DNA from: Akkermansia muciniphila
GTDB lineage: Bacteria > Verrucomicrobiota > Verrucomicrobiia > Verrucomicrobiales > Akkermansiaceae
Assembly: GCF_018709685.1 (NCBI RefSeq)
Contig: NZ_JABDHQ010000009.1
Span: 62,001-126,000 of the forward strand
Direction of reading: 5' to 3'
Length of the DNA stretch: 64,000 nt
Shown here: one piece after another, positions 35,953-44,361 of the stretch
Numbering within the stretch: position 1 is the first letter of the stretch
Layout of the letters: the number at the start of each line of letters is the position of its first letter
Program-made: the position numbers and the translations under genes
The notes under the pieces: generated by a model
Databases searched by the model: none
What the model saw: only the letters and a program-made list of their open reading frames with translations
Told to the model about the DNA's origin: nothing

Positions 35953-36822
35953 ATGCGCACCTTCATCTTCTTTCTGCTGGCGCTCCTGGCGCCTTCCCTC
36001 CACGCAAAAGAAATCAACGTCATCCTCATTGGCGGACAATCAAACGCCACAGGCCAGGGTTATGTCAAAAACCTCCCGGCCTGCTTTAAAACGGATGAAC
36101 GCGTTCTCCTGTATTATTCCAGATACCTGAAAGGAACGAAACCTGCCGAACAGCTCATTCCCTTGAGCCCGGCATCCGAATCCCCCGACCGCTTTGGCGT
36201 GGAATTAAGCCTGGGAACGGCGTTGCAGAAAAAATTTCCTCAGAAGAAATGGGCCATCATCAAGCATGCCTTGAGCGGAAGCAACCTTTTCTGCCAGTGG
36301 AACCCCGGAAAGACTCCGCAGGACAAGCCGGGGGAAGAATACGTCAAATTTCTCCGCACCGTCCGCAACGGCCTGGAAACTCTGAAAAAACAGGGCCATA
36401 CCCCCGTCCTGAAAGCCATGGCATGGCAACAGGGGGAAGGAGATGCCAGGGACATCGCGGGAAAAGAGAATTCCCGAGCCTACGGCAAAAACCTGAACCA
36501 CCTGATTAACCGCATCAGGACGGATCTGAATGCGCCTGACCTGGTATTCGTTTACGGCAGCGTTCTTCCCGTGCCCATTCCGGCCCGCTTTCCAGACAGG
36601 GACGGGGTGCGCCAGGGGCAAAAAAATGTAGCGGAACACGCCCGTACCCCGCTTTCCGTCAGCAATGCCGTCTACGTCCCTGCGGATGACCTCCAGCTGC
36701 GCAGCATGGATTTCCACACACCTTATCCCACAGATACCCTGCATCTGGGCACGCACGGAATCCTGACCCTGGGGGAACGCTTTGCCGCCGCCATGGAAAA
36801 GGCATGGAGGCAAAAACCCTGA
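35953..36822 (+). CDS. Secreted SASA-family carbohydrate/sialate O-acetylesterase
   Basis: The 289-residue protein has a signal peptide (about residues 1-18, FFLLALLAPSLHA). The SASA/SGNH-type esterase fold follows: nucleophile Ser in GGQSNATGQG (about residue 30), WQQGEGD (about 158-164) as oxyanion/Glu block, and the Asp-His pair in DTLHLGTHG near residue 263. Family members remove O-acetyl groups from sialic acid or xylan-type sugars; in a mucin degrader O-acetylated sialic acid is the likely target. It follows the regulator gene after about 150 bases. Confidence 0.88.
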   Translation: MRTFIFFLLALLAPSLHAKEINVILIGGQSNATGQGYVKNLPACFKTDERVLLYYSRYLKGTKPAEQLIPLSPASESPDRFGVELSLGTALQKKFPQKKWAIIKHALSGSNLFCQWNPGKTPQDKPGEEYVKFLRTVRNGLETLKKQGHTPVLKAMAWQQGEGDARDIAGKENSRAYGKNLNHLINRIRTDLNAPDLVFVYGSVLPVPIPARFPDRDGVRQGQKNVAEHARTPLSVSNAVYVPADDLQLRSMDFHTPYPTDTLHLGTHGILTLGERFAAAMEKAWRQKP

Positions 36823-36876
36823 TATCCGCGCTCCGGCCTTCCGGACTGGGGACGCCGCCCGGAAGGCCAATAATGT

Positions 36877-36905
36877 TTGACATCCCTCCGGGCTGCGGAT
36901 AGGGT
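36877..36905 (+). promoter_or_regulatory. Probable promoter of the phosphofructokinase gene
   Basis: TTGACA at 36877-36882 and TAGGGT at 36900-36905 are separated by 17 bases, about 78 bases before the start codon. The -35 box is perfect; the -10 box is weak. Confidence 0.5.
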
Positions 36906-36982
36906 CAACTCTGATTTCATCCCCGTTCCGCCCGCACCGCGGAACGGGGCGCGGCAGAACACTCTCTCATCCATCATTACCC

Positions 36983-38227
36983 ATGAACCCACTGAAAGGA
37001 GCATGCATCATCGGGCAATCCGGCGGTCCCACTGCCGTTATTAACGCCAGTGCGCTGGGGGCCATCCAAACGGCCCTGCAATGCGAACCGGTCACCCGCG
37101 TGCTGGGAGCTGCCAACGGAATTGAGGGGGTGCTTCAGGAACGCCTGTTTGACATGGCCCGGGAAGACCCGGAGGAACTTGAGCTGCTTAAGTACACGCC
37201 AGCCTCCGCCCTGGGCTCCTGCCGCTACAGGATGGCTGACCCGGCCGTGGATGATACGGATTACCGCCGCCTGCTGGAAGTGTTCCGGAAATACGGCGTA
37301 CGTTACTTTTTTTACAACGGCGGCAATGATTCCATGGATACCTGCAACAAGATATCCAAATTCATGCAGCAGTCCGGTTATGAATGCCGCGTGATTGGAA
37401 TCCCCAAAACCATTGACAATGATCTTTACGGCACGGACCACTGTCCCGGCTTCGGCTCCGCCGCCAAATTCATCGCCACCTCCTGCATGGAGGTGCACCA
37501 GGACCTCCGCGTGTATGACAAGGGACGCGTCACCATCGTGGAAATCATGGGCCGCCATGCCGGCTGGCTGGCCGGTTCCGCCGCGCTCGCCACTTATGCA
37601 GGCGCCGGGCCGGACCTCGTTTACCTGCCGGAAGTACCCTTCCGCATGGAGGAATTCTGGGAAGACGTGGACCGTATTTACAAGAGGAAAGGAAGTTGCA
37701 TGGTTGCCGTCTCGGAAGGGGTGCAGTATGCGGACGGCCGCTTTGTGGCGGAATCCGGAGACCGGGACGTCTTCGGCCATACGCAGCTGGGCGGCCTGGG
37801 AGCCATGCTTGCGGAATCCGTCAAGCGCCAGACCGGAGCCAAGGTCAGGAGCATAGAACTCTCCCTGCTGCAGCGCTGCGCCTCCCACGTCGCTTCCCGG
37901 ACAGATATTGATGAAGCGTACATGGCCGGTAAAGCCGCCGTGGAAGCCGCCATCTCCGGAGAGACGGACAAGATGGTCGCCTTTGAACGGAACACGGAAA
38001 ACGGCCAGTATTCCTGCAGGACCAAACTGACCAGCCTGACGGACGTTGCCAACGTGGAAAAACTCGTTCCCCGTGAATGGATCAATGCCCGCGGCAATGG
38101 CGTGGAACAGCCGTTCATTGACTACGTGCTGCCGCTGATCCAGGGAGAAACCGCCATGCAGAAGGAATGTTCCCTCCCCCGCTTCGCCAGGCTCAAAAAA
38201 GTGCTGGCGGAACCGGAACAGGCCTAA
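36983..38227 (+). CDS. 6-phosphofructokinase, pyrophosphate-dependent type
   Basis: The 414-residue glycolytic enzyme phosphorylates fructose 6-phosphate. The N-terminal IIGQSGGPTAVINAS carries the phosphate-binding loop. FYNGGNDSMDTCNK (about residues 112-124) has Asp in the position that blocks ATP, and PKTIDNDL (about 142-149) has Lys instead of the Gly found in ATP enzymes; both are marks of PPi use. IMGRHAGWLAG (about 188-198) binds the sugar phosphate. The length fits the long PPi-PFK group of bacteria. PPi use makes the step reversible and saves ATP. No glycolytic neighbours. Confidence 0.92.
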   Translation: MNPLKGACIIGQSGGPTAVINASALGAIQTALQCEPVTRVLGAANGIEGVLQERLFDMAREDPEELELLKYTPASALGSCRYRMADPAVDDTDYRRLLEVFRKYGVRYFFYNGGNDSMDTCNKISKFMQQSGYECRVIGIPKTIDNDLYGTDHCPGFGSAAKFIATSCMEVHQDLRVYDKGRVTIVEIMGRHAGWLAGSAALATYAGAGPDLVYLPEVPFRMEEFWEDVDRIYKRKGSCMVAVSEGVQYADGRFVAESGDRDVFGHTQLGGLGAMLAESVKRQTGAKVRSIELSLLQRCASHVASRTDIDEAYMAGKAAVEAAISGETDKMVAFERNTENGQYSCRTKLTSLTDVANVEKLVPREWINARGNGVEQPFIDYVLPLIQGETAMQKECSLPRFARLKKVLAEPEQA

Positions 38228-39292
38228 CCTTTTCCTTGGGAAAGCAGGCGCCCGGCTTTCCGCATATCCCGGCGCTTCAACCATGAGGCGCGGCAAGTTT
38301 CATTCCGCCTGCCTGCAAACATCCTTTCCCTTTGAGGGATAAGGGTTCAAGAATCCATCTTGAATGAAGAACCGGGGTATTCCATCACACCCCTTTTTTC
38401 ACTCAAAAGGCTTCCCCTGACTCCCTGTTTTTATTTTCTGAATTGCCACCCGGGGAATATCCGGTTTTTCACGCAAGCGCCCTATTTCAGGGAATCATTT
38501 CAGGGGCTGCAAAATGGCAATATACATTTTCAGACTGGGTCCCGTCATTAATCATGTGATGTTCAACGTTTTTCAAACATCGCCCTCCCAGACTTCACAA
38601 ATTTATTTGATTTCCATATATAAATTTTTGGATAAAAATTTATATCCCATTTAAATTCATTTTCTATTTTTACATTAATTTTTAGGAAGAACGTTTTTTC
38701 CGGATATTTTTTCTCTATTTAACTGGCATTCCGCTCCTGTGTTCCGGGCAGCTTCCCCCCTGCACCAAGTATAATCCCATAAGGACGGCAAAGCACAAAA
38801 GACGCATCAATTTTTCTTTTTAAGAAATTCCCTATCAACTTCATATGATAAAGACCATAACTGAAAACAAAGTAAACAAGTTGCCATTTTAATTAACCGT
38901 AAAAACAACTCTCTGCACTTCCTTATTTTGCAGTAAAAGAAACCGACTCCGGAAAAAAGTCATGTGCCTGTCCCTCCATTCCGTTACCGGCAGGTACTTC
39001 ACCCTGCTTACAGAAGCTCCCGGCTCCAGTCCCATGAATATGATGAGCCTGGTTTTCCTTTCATACATCATTGTGGAACAGCGTCTTATTTATCCTGTGA
39101 AATCAGGTGGCAGGAAACAAGGAAATGAAAAATCTTGCAAACAAGGATGAAAAAAGGCTAAAATGATAAAGAGGTCCAAAATTCGGCACCCTTCTTCCAC
39201 AGCGCACGAAACAGCCAGGTGCATACTCTTTTTTCCAGCAACCGGAATAGAGACAGCCCGGCCGGTCAATATCCAAATTTTCCCCGCAGGAC
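38228..39292. other. 1-kb gap without a supported gene
   Basis: Base composition drops to AT-rich between about 38560 and 38900. Short open frames (for example 38360-38551 and 38962-39150 plus) have no protein-like composition or start context. One terminator-like hairpin is at 38374-38399. No tRNA, riboswitch core or repeat array is visible. It may contain a small RNA or a decayed gene, but nothing specific can be supported. Confidence 0.5.
38374..38399 (+). terminator. Terminator-like hairpin downstream of phosphofructokinase
   Basis: A short GGGGT/ACCCC stem with a ten-base loop is followed by six T, about 150 bases after the phosphofructokinase stop. The distance leaves room for it to belong to an unseen small transcript. 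Confidence 0.5.
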
Positions 39293-40231
39293 ATGCTTGA
39301 TTATTTATTTCAACATTTCTATTCCACGCTGGCAATCCTTGCCTTTCTCCTTGTCATCACCATTCTGCGTGCGTGCGGCAAGCAGGGCAGAAGCTGGATT
39401 CCCGTCACCACGGCGCCTTTCGGATGCGTGGCCTTCCTGGCCGTCTTCCTCCTGCTGACCGCACTCATCACCTGGATATTCGGCTTTTTCACCGCAGGGT
39501 CCACACTGGAGGACATCGCCTTCACCCTGGGATGGCTGCTGGCCGTGGCCGCAGCCCTGGCCGTTATTTTCCGGCTCACCGCCTATTACCTGCGGCGGGA
39601 TAAGATTGCCAACAGGGGTTACCCGGGAGAATCCCGTAAATTGCTGACTGACCAGCTCCGGAACAAGGGCCTCCTGCTCTTCGTACTGATCGGCGCCATC
39701 AGTTGCGCCATTGATATCATCACGGTTCCCTTCCCGGTCCCGGAACTCCCCCCGGGCTCCGCGCTTTCAGCCTCCACCCGCATTCCCCTGCCTCCGGAGA
39801 TACCCCTGGACGTCCGCATTTCCTCCCGTGTCACCAACAGGTTCTTCGGAGAATGTGATTTTGACCTGACCGTCCGGGAAAAAGACGGGCGCAAACACAT
39901 CTTTCCGGCCGTCCTGATCAATCCCGGGGGCGGAAGCGCCATCACCATCTACAGGCTGAGGGCGCAGAATAACCGCCAGTATGGCAGCCTGGTCCTTACC
40001 AATGAAATAGAAAGCTGCCTGCTCAACCTGGATACCATGCAGATGAAATCCCTGAGCGGCCCCGCTTCCAACTATCCTTTTCCCACCCGGGAAGACCTGC
40101 ATGGTCCGGACACGGACCTCCGCCTGGAAATCGTGGGGCTTTACCGTGGGCTTTCCTGCACGCGCGGCGTGGAACATACGGAAACCACGCGCGCCAATGT
40201 GCTGAAAAACCTGAAGGAGATCCAACCATGA
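39293..40231 (+). CDS. Membrane protein of unknown function
   Basis: The 312-residue protein has four hydrophobic segments (about residues 10-27, 42-68, 78-98 and 125-142). They are followed by a soluble C-terminal region (about 145-312) predicted outside the membrane, containing VTNRFFGECDFDLTVREKDGRKHIFPAV and a strand-rich, hydrophilic sequence. No family is recognised. There is no coupled neighbour; the next gene has its own promoter at 40254. Confidence 0.7.
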   Translation: MLDYLFQHFYSTLAILAFLLVITILRACGKQGRSWIPVTTAPFGCVAFLAVFLLLTALITWIFGFFTAGSTLEDIAFTLGWLLAVAAALAVIFRLTAYYLRRDKIANRGYPGESRKLLTDQLRNKGLLLFVLIGAISCAIDIITVPFPVPELPPGSALSASTRIPLPPEIPLDVRISSRVTNRFFGECDFDLTVREKDGRKHIFPAVLINPGGGSAITIYRLRAQNNRQYGSLVLTNEIESCLLNLDTMQMKSLSGPASNYPFPTREDLHGPDTDLRLEIVGLYRGLSCTRGVEHTETTRANVLKNLKEIQP

Positions 40232-40253
40232 CCGGAACGCCCTGAAAGGGGCG

Positions 40254-40283
40254 TTGACACGGGCTCTTCCGCTACCTTACTGT
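40254..40283 (+). promoter_or_regulatory. Promoter of the small ABM gene
   Basis: A perfect TTGACA (40254-40259), 18-base spacer and TACTGT (40278-40283) lie 24 bases before the chosen start at 40308. The GTG-like alternative start at 40254 falls inside the promoter and is therefore rejected. Confidence 0.65.
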
Positions 40284-40307
40284 GGAGCAGTTAAACCAGT
40301 CACAGTT

Positions 40308-40595
40308 ATGATCAAAATTACCGCCAAAAGCATTGTCAAACCCGGAGCCAGGGAAGAATTCATCGCTACCGCCCGGGAACTGGTGGAAAAAAGCCGTGCG
40401 GAAGCCGGCAATATTTCCTACCACCTGTATGAAGATATGGATGATCCCGATATTCTGACCTTTATTGAAGAATGGAAGGACCAGGCAGCCGTGGACATAC
40501 ATGCGGATTCAGAGCACTTCCAGCGCATCATTCCCCTCCTGAGCGACCTGACGGAGGAAGCCATTGAAATTTCCCTGTACCGGGAAGTGCTGTAA
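40308..40595 (+). CDS. Small antibiotic-biosynthesis-monooxygenase (ABM/YgiN-like) protein
   Basis: The 95-residue single-domain protein has the dimeric ferredoxin-like ABM fold: MIKITAKSIVKPGAREEFI, then SRAEAGNISYHLYEDMDDPDILTFIEEWKDQAAVDIHADSEHF and a final strand EISLYREVL. The His in IHADSEHF and the EEW core are typical. Relatives act on quinols or oxidise small aromatics. It is convergent to the YtcJ operon, which contains another ABM domain. Confidence 0.85.
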   Translation: MIKITAKSIVKPGAREEFIATARELVEKSRAEAGNISYHLYEDMDDPDILTFIEEWKDQAAVDIHADSEHFQRIIPLLSDLTEEAIEISLYREVL

Positions 40596-40639
40596 CTCCG
40601 GGAAAACGCAGTCTCATTCCCACCGGAGAAACACAGTGA

Positions 40640-40666
40640 GCCCCGTCCTCCCGGCGGAGGCGGGGC
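40640..40666. terminator. Strong GC hairpin between convergent genes
   Basis: The stem GCCCCG plus CCTCC (one unpaired T) pairs with GGAGG plus CGGGGC around a CGGC loop. It lies between the ABM and YtcJ stop codons. No T run follows on either strand, so it may be a bidirectional, imperfect terminator. Confidence 0.4.
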
Positions 40667-40691
40667 GCGGGAAGCTTCGCGTCATTTACCG

Positions 40692-42587
40692 TCAGAACGC
40701 AAAGCAACCACACCCGGACCCCCAGAAATCGGAATACCTGGGCCGCGACGCATTTGCCGCGCCTTCCATCAGCATGAATGCGGAATGCATGCAGCCGTGC
40801 TCATGGCAGTGTGAGGAATGCCGGTGCTCCGGCTGGAAAGGCACGCCCGCCCTGGCCGCCTTCTTCGGGTCCAGGGGCGCGCCGTAACCGCCGAACGCCG
40901 CAACGGGGGACCACTCCGGCAGTACCGGAATGGGCGCCGGGTCCAAATCCTTGAACGGTCCCGCGGCATAAACAATCCTGCCGTCCATGATGGTCAGGAC
41001 GGATTCAATCCCCTTGATCTCCTCCTCCGGAACGGTGAAATAATCTTCGCTCAGCACGGCCATGTCCTCCAGTTGTCCGGGAACAATCGCGCCCTTTCTG
41101 CCCGTTTCTGAGGAAAACCAGGTGCTTCCCTGCGTATAAAGCCGGAGGGCTTCTTCACGGGAAAGGCAGTCCTCCTCACGGTACATCGGCTCTCCCCCCA
41201 CGGTCTTCCCGGTGGTCAGCCAGTACAGGGAAACCCAGGGATTATAGCTCGCCACGCGCGTGGCGTCCGTTCCGGCGCCCACGGGAATGCCCATTTCCAG
41301 CATCCTGCGCACGGGCGGCGTATGTTCCGCCGCCTCCTTTCCATAACGGTCCATGAAATATTCCCCCTGGTACGCCATGCGGCACTGCACGGCAATGCCG
41401 CCGCCCAGCGCCTTGACGCGTTCCAGGTTCTTCTCGTCAATAGTCTCGCAGTGGTCGAAGAACCAGTGCAGCCCGTCAAAGGGAATCTCCCGGTTCACCT
41501 CCTCATACACGTCCAGAAAACGGGAGATGCTTTCATTGTACGTGGCGTGCAGCCGGAAGGGCCATTTGTTGGCGGCCAGCAGGCTGACCACTCCCTTGAG
41601 CTCGGACTCCATGTCTCCGGGAAGGTCCGGACGCGGCTCCAGAAAGTCCTCAAAATCCGCGGCGGAAAAGACGAGCATTTCACCCGCTCCGTTGCAGCGG
41701 TAATAATCGTCCCCCTCTCCCGGCTTGGTCATCCTGATCCACCTGGCAAAATCCTCCTTCTCTTCCCTGGGCCTTTGGGTAAACAGGTTGTAGGCAATCC
41801 GCACGGTCATTTCCCCGCGCTTGTGCAGCTCTTCAATCACCTGGTAGTCTTCCGGGTAATTCTGATAGCCGCCTCCTGCGTCAATGATGCTGGTCAGGCC
41901 CAGGCGGTTGAGTTCTTTCATGAAGTGCCGGGTGGAATTGATCTGGTGCTCCAGGGGCAGTTTGGGGCCCTTGGCCAGCGTGGCATAAAGAATGGTGGCG
42001 TTTGGCCGCGCAATCAGCAGGCCGGTGGGATTTCCCTCGCTGTCGTGCTGGATTTCCCCACCCGGAGGATTGGGCGTATCCTTCGTATACCCGCAGGCGC
42101 GCAGGGCAGCCTTGTTGAGCATGGCGCGGCAGTACAGGTGGAGCACAAAAACGGGCGTATCCGGCGCTGCCTCATTGATCTCCTCCAGCGTAGGCATCCG
42201 GCGTTCCGCAAACTGGAACTCGCTCCAGCCGCCCACCACGCGCACCCACTGTCCCGGCGGCGTTCTGCGGGCCTGCTCCTTGAGCATGCGCATGGCGTCC
42301 GCCAGGGAAGGCACGCCGTCCCAGCGCAGTTCCATATTGTAATTCAGGCCGCCGCGGATCACGTGAAGGTGGGAATCATTCAGGCCGGGAATGACGGTCC
42401 TTTTTCCGGCGTCAATCACCCGGGTATCCGGCCCCTTGTACTTGGCCACATCCTCGTCGTACCCCACGGCCAGTATTTTTCCATCCTTGACGGCTACGGC
42501 GCGGGCCATCGTGCCGCGTTCATCCAGCGTCGCTACATTGCCGTTTGAAATCATCAAATCGGCGTAAACCTTATCATTGTTTTTCAT
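40692..42587 (-). CDS. YtcJ-like metal-dependent amidohydrolase with His/Cys-rich tail
   Basis: The 631-residue cytoplasmic protein (start MKNNDKVYADLM at 42587) belongs to amidohydrolase family 3. Metal ligands are visible in GLNDSHLHVIRGG (about residues 70-80), FDHCETIDEKN (about 370) and GAGTDATRVASYNP (about 435-448). Substrates of YtcJ-type enzymes are mostly unknown amides. Unusually the C-terminus carries EHRHSSHCHEHGCMHS followed later by GSGCGCFAF, resembling a metal-binding tail. The start overlaps the end of the ABM-membrane gene by 14 bases. Third gene of an operon headed by the YcaC hydrolase. Confidence 0.88.
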   Translation of the reverse strand: MKNNDKVYADLMISNGNVATLDERGTMARAVAVKDGKILAVGYDEDVAKYKGPDTRVIDAGKRTVIPGLNDSHLHVIRGGLNYNMELRWDGVPSLADAMRMLKEQARRTPPGQWVRVVGGWSEFQFAERRMPTLEEINEAAPDTPVFVLHLYCRAMLNKAALRACGYTKDTPNPPGGEIQHDSEGNPTGLLIARPNATILYATLAKGPKLPLEHQINSTRHFMKELNRLGLTSIIDAGGGYQNYPEDYQVIEELHKRGEMTVRIAYNLFTQRPREEKEDFARWIRMTKPGEGDDYYRCNGAGEMLVFSAADFEDFLEPRPDLPGDMESELKGVVSLLAANKWPFRLHATYNESISRFLDVYEEVNREIPFDGLHWFFDHCETIDEKNLERVKALGGGIAVQCRMAYQGEYFMDRYGKEAAEHTPPVRRMLEMGIPVGAGTDATRVASYNPWVSLYWLTTGKTVGGEPMYREEDCLSREEALRLYTQGSTWFSSETGRKGAIVPGQLEDMAVLSEDYFTVPEEEIKGIESVLTIMDGRIVYAAGPFKDLDPAPIPVLPEWSPVAAFGGYGAPLDPKKAARAGVPFQPEHRHSSHCHEHGCMHSAFMLMEGAANASRPRYSDFWGSGCGCFAF

Positions 42588-43185
42588 CGTTTTCCTCATG
42601 GTTTGGGGTTGTTCCCGGAACGGTTGCGGCCTGCGTCTTGAAAAGCCAGGGAGACAGCATGCCGCTGATCAGCGGCATGAACACCCAGGTCAGCAGAGCC
42701 ACCACACAGGCATTGAACAGGAAAAAGGAAAGCCACGCGGGAAGCAGGGCGCGGATGGGCCCTCCCACGGTGACGTTCAGGAGAAAGATGACCAGGCACA
42801 CGCCCAGATAGGTAGCCGCCGCCGTCTTGTAGCGCGGCGGCGTCATCATCGGGGTGCCCGGCTGGTTCAGCCAGGCGTCCAGGCCGTTCATCTCCTGGAT
42901 ATGGACTTCCCCCTCCGTATGGGCTCCCAGCAGTTTCATCCAGCGTTCGTACTCCGGGGAGGAAACCAGGGCCTTTCTGGCGGCGGCGCTCGCAAAACGG
43001 TCCACCACCACATACTCCCCGTTTCCGTCGGAGGGCCGCAGGACGCTGATGCCCACATGCCCGGGACAGCTCAGCACAAAATTGACGAAATCCCGCATGG
43101 CGTGCTCAAACTGGCCTTCATGCCCCGGCAGAATATGCCGGCGCACCACAACGGTCACCTCTTCTGAAGGATTCATGGCGTTCAT
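42574..43185 (-). CDS. ABM-domain protein fused to two membrane helices
   Basis: The 203-residue protein (start at 43185; an upstream Met at 43233 adds a basic, unlikely leader) has an ABM domain at about residues 8-100 (VTVVVRRHILPGHEGQFEHAM ... GHVGISVLRP ... YVVVDRFASAAARKALVSSPEYERW). Two hydrophobic helices follow at about 122-145 and 150-180. The topology would keep the ABM domain at the cytoplasmic face of the inner membrane, where quinones are available. It lies between the YcaC and YtcJ genes. Function is inferred from domain and context. Confidence 0.85.
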   Translation of the reverse strand: MNAMNPSEEVTVVVRRHILPGHEGQFEHAMRDFVNFVLSCPGHVGISVLRPSDGNGEYVVVDRFASAAARKALVSSPEYERWMKLLGAHTEGEVHIQEMNGLDAWLNQPGTPMMTPPRYKTAAATYLGVCLVIFLLNVTVGGPIRALLPAWLSFFLFNACVVALLTWVFMPLISGMLSPWLFKTQAATVPGTTPNHEENDEKQ

Positions 43186-43265
43186 GCCTGAGGTATATTC
43201 AGGATTTTTCCTCCGGCGCACGCTCCGCGTCAACGGAAGGCACGCCGGAAAAACGCTGCGGACAT

Positions 43266-43949
43266 TCAGGCGTCATGCTTCACTACCTGAGGGGACAGGG
43301 CAGACTGGGGAGCATGGTGAACCATCGTGTAGGCGTACTCCACGCCCACGCCGTAAGCGCCGCCCTGCTGCTTGAGCAGATTCATCAGGGCATCGTAATG
43401 CTCCTTGTTCTTCCAGTCGCGCTGGAACTCCAGAAGAGCGCCGATGGTCGTCAGCCGCGTGCCGCCCGCCTGGACGATGCGGGAAAGGGCCGCCTTCTGG
43501 GCGTCCTTGGAGGTGGCGCCGCAGCAGTCCTCCACCACGTAAATATTATAGCCGTCGCCGATCATTTCAATGGCGGGCCACGCGACGCACACTTCCGTCC
43601 AGAGTCCGGTAAGGAGGATATTCTTGCGGCCCGTGGCCTTGATGGCCTTCCGGAACTTATCTGAATCCCAGGAATTCATGGACGTGCGTTCAATAACATG
43701 CTGGCCCGGAAAAACATCCAGAAGCTGAGGCCAGACATAACCGGAAAAAGCCTCCGTTTCCACGGCTGTAACCACGGTGGGCACCTGGAACAGCTTGGCG
43801 GCCTTCGCCAGCAAAATGACGTTATTGATCAGGTCGGCACGGTTGATGCTGGCTACGCCAAAGGTCATTTGCGGCTGGTGGTCAATGAAAACTACGGCAG
43901 CGTCTTCCGGCGTGTAAAGCTGATGATAATGTGAGGATATCAGGGACAT
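43266..43949 (-). CDS. Isochorismatase-superfamily hydrolase, YcaC type
   Basis: The 227-residue cysteine hydrolase has the catalytic Asp in AAVVFIDHQPQMTFGV (about residue 22). The catalytic Cys is in TGLWTEVCVAWPAIEMI (about residue 118). VYVVEDCCGATSKDAQKAALSRI marks the YcaC branch, whose natural substrate is not established. It is the first gene of the YcaC / ABM-membrane / YtcJ operon. The combination suggests stepwise handling of an amide-bearing aromatic or quinone-like compound (inference). Confidence 0.9.
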   Translation of the reverse strand: MSLISSHYHQLYTPEDAAVVFIDHQPQMTFGVASINRADLINNVILLAKAAKLFQVPTVVTAVETEAFSGYVWPQLLDVFPGQHVIERTSMNSWDSDKFRKAIKATGRKNILLTGLWTEVCVAWPAIEMIGDGYNIYVVEDCCGATSKDAQKAALSRIVQAGGTRLTTIGALLEFQRDWKNKEHYDALMNLLKQQGGAYGVGVEYAYTMVHHAPQSALSPQVVKHDA

Positions 43950-44361
43950 CGTCTTATTCTCCTTATAATCTTATTTAATTGGTAAAAGCGGGACATCGGC
44001 AGGTCTTGAAACTGCTAGCCCATGGTTGGTTGGAGGCCGGTTTCCCCGTTTTTGTTGACGCCATGGCAGAGTGAGCCAAACCGTTAAAAGCGGCAGGCCT
44101 CCTGAAAAGAGGCTCCGTTCCCCGCCGGACCGGAGCTGAAAGCGGTAACGGCCCCTTCGGAAAAAAGACAGTCATCGCCCCGCGCAAGACTCCCTCATCT
44201 CCGGAAATCACGCCCTTGCCATTCGCGAGCAGCCGGAATGGCGCGAAACAATCGCCCGGGCACAGGAGCCCGGCCCCGCCGGGGAGGAAAATCCCAACAC
44301 GCCCCTGCCGGAAGAAACGCCGCTGCGCCACGGGGCGCGAGCCGCTACGGCGTGATTTAAA
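43950..44361. other. Intergenic region with an unstarted plus-strand frame
   Basis: This is the leader of the YcaC operon on one side and the 3' end of the GH20 gene on the other. On the plus strand a frame from a TAA near 44148 to a TGA at 44353-44355 is open for about 65 codons with protein-like composition (GNHALAIREQPEWRETIARA) but has no start codon. It could be a gene remnant or chance. No RNA element was recognised. Confidence 0.4.
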
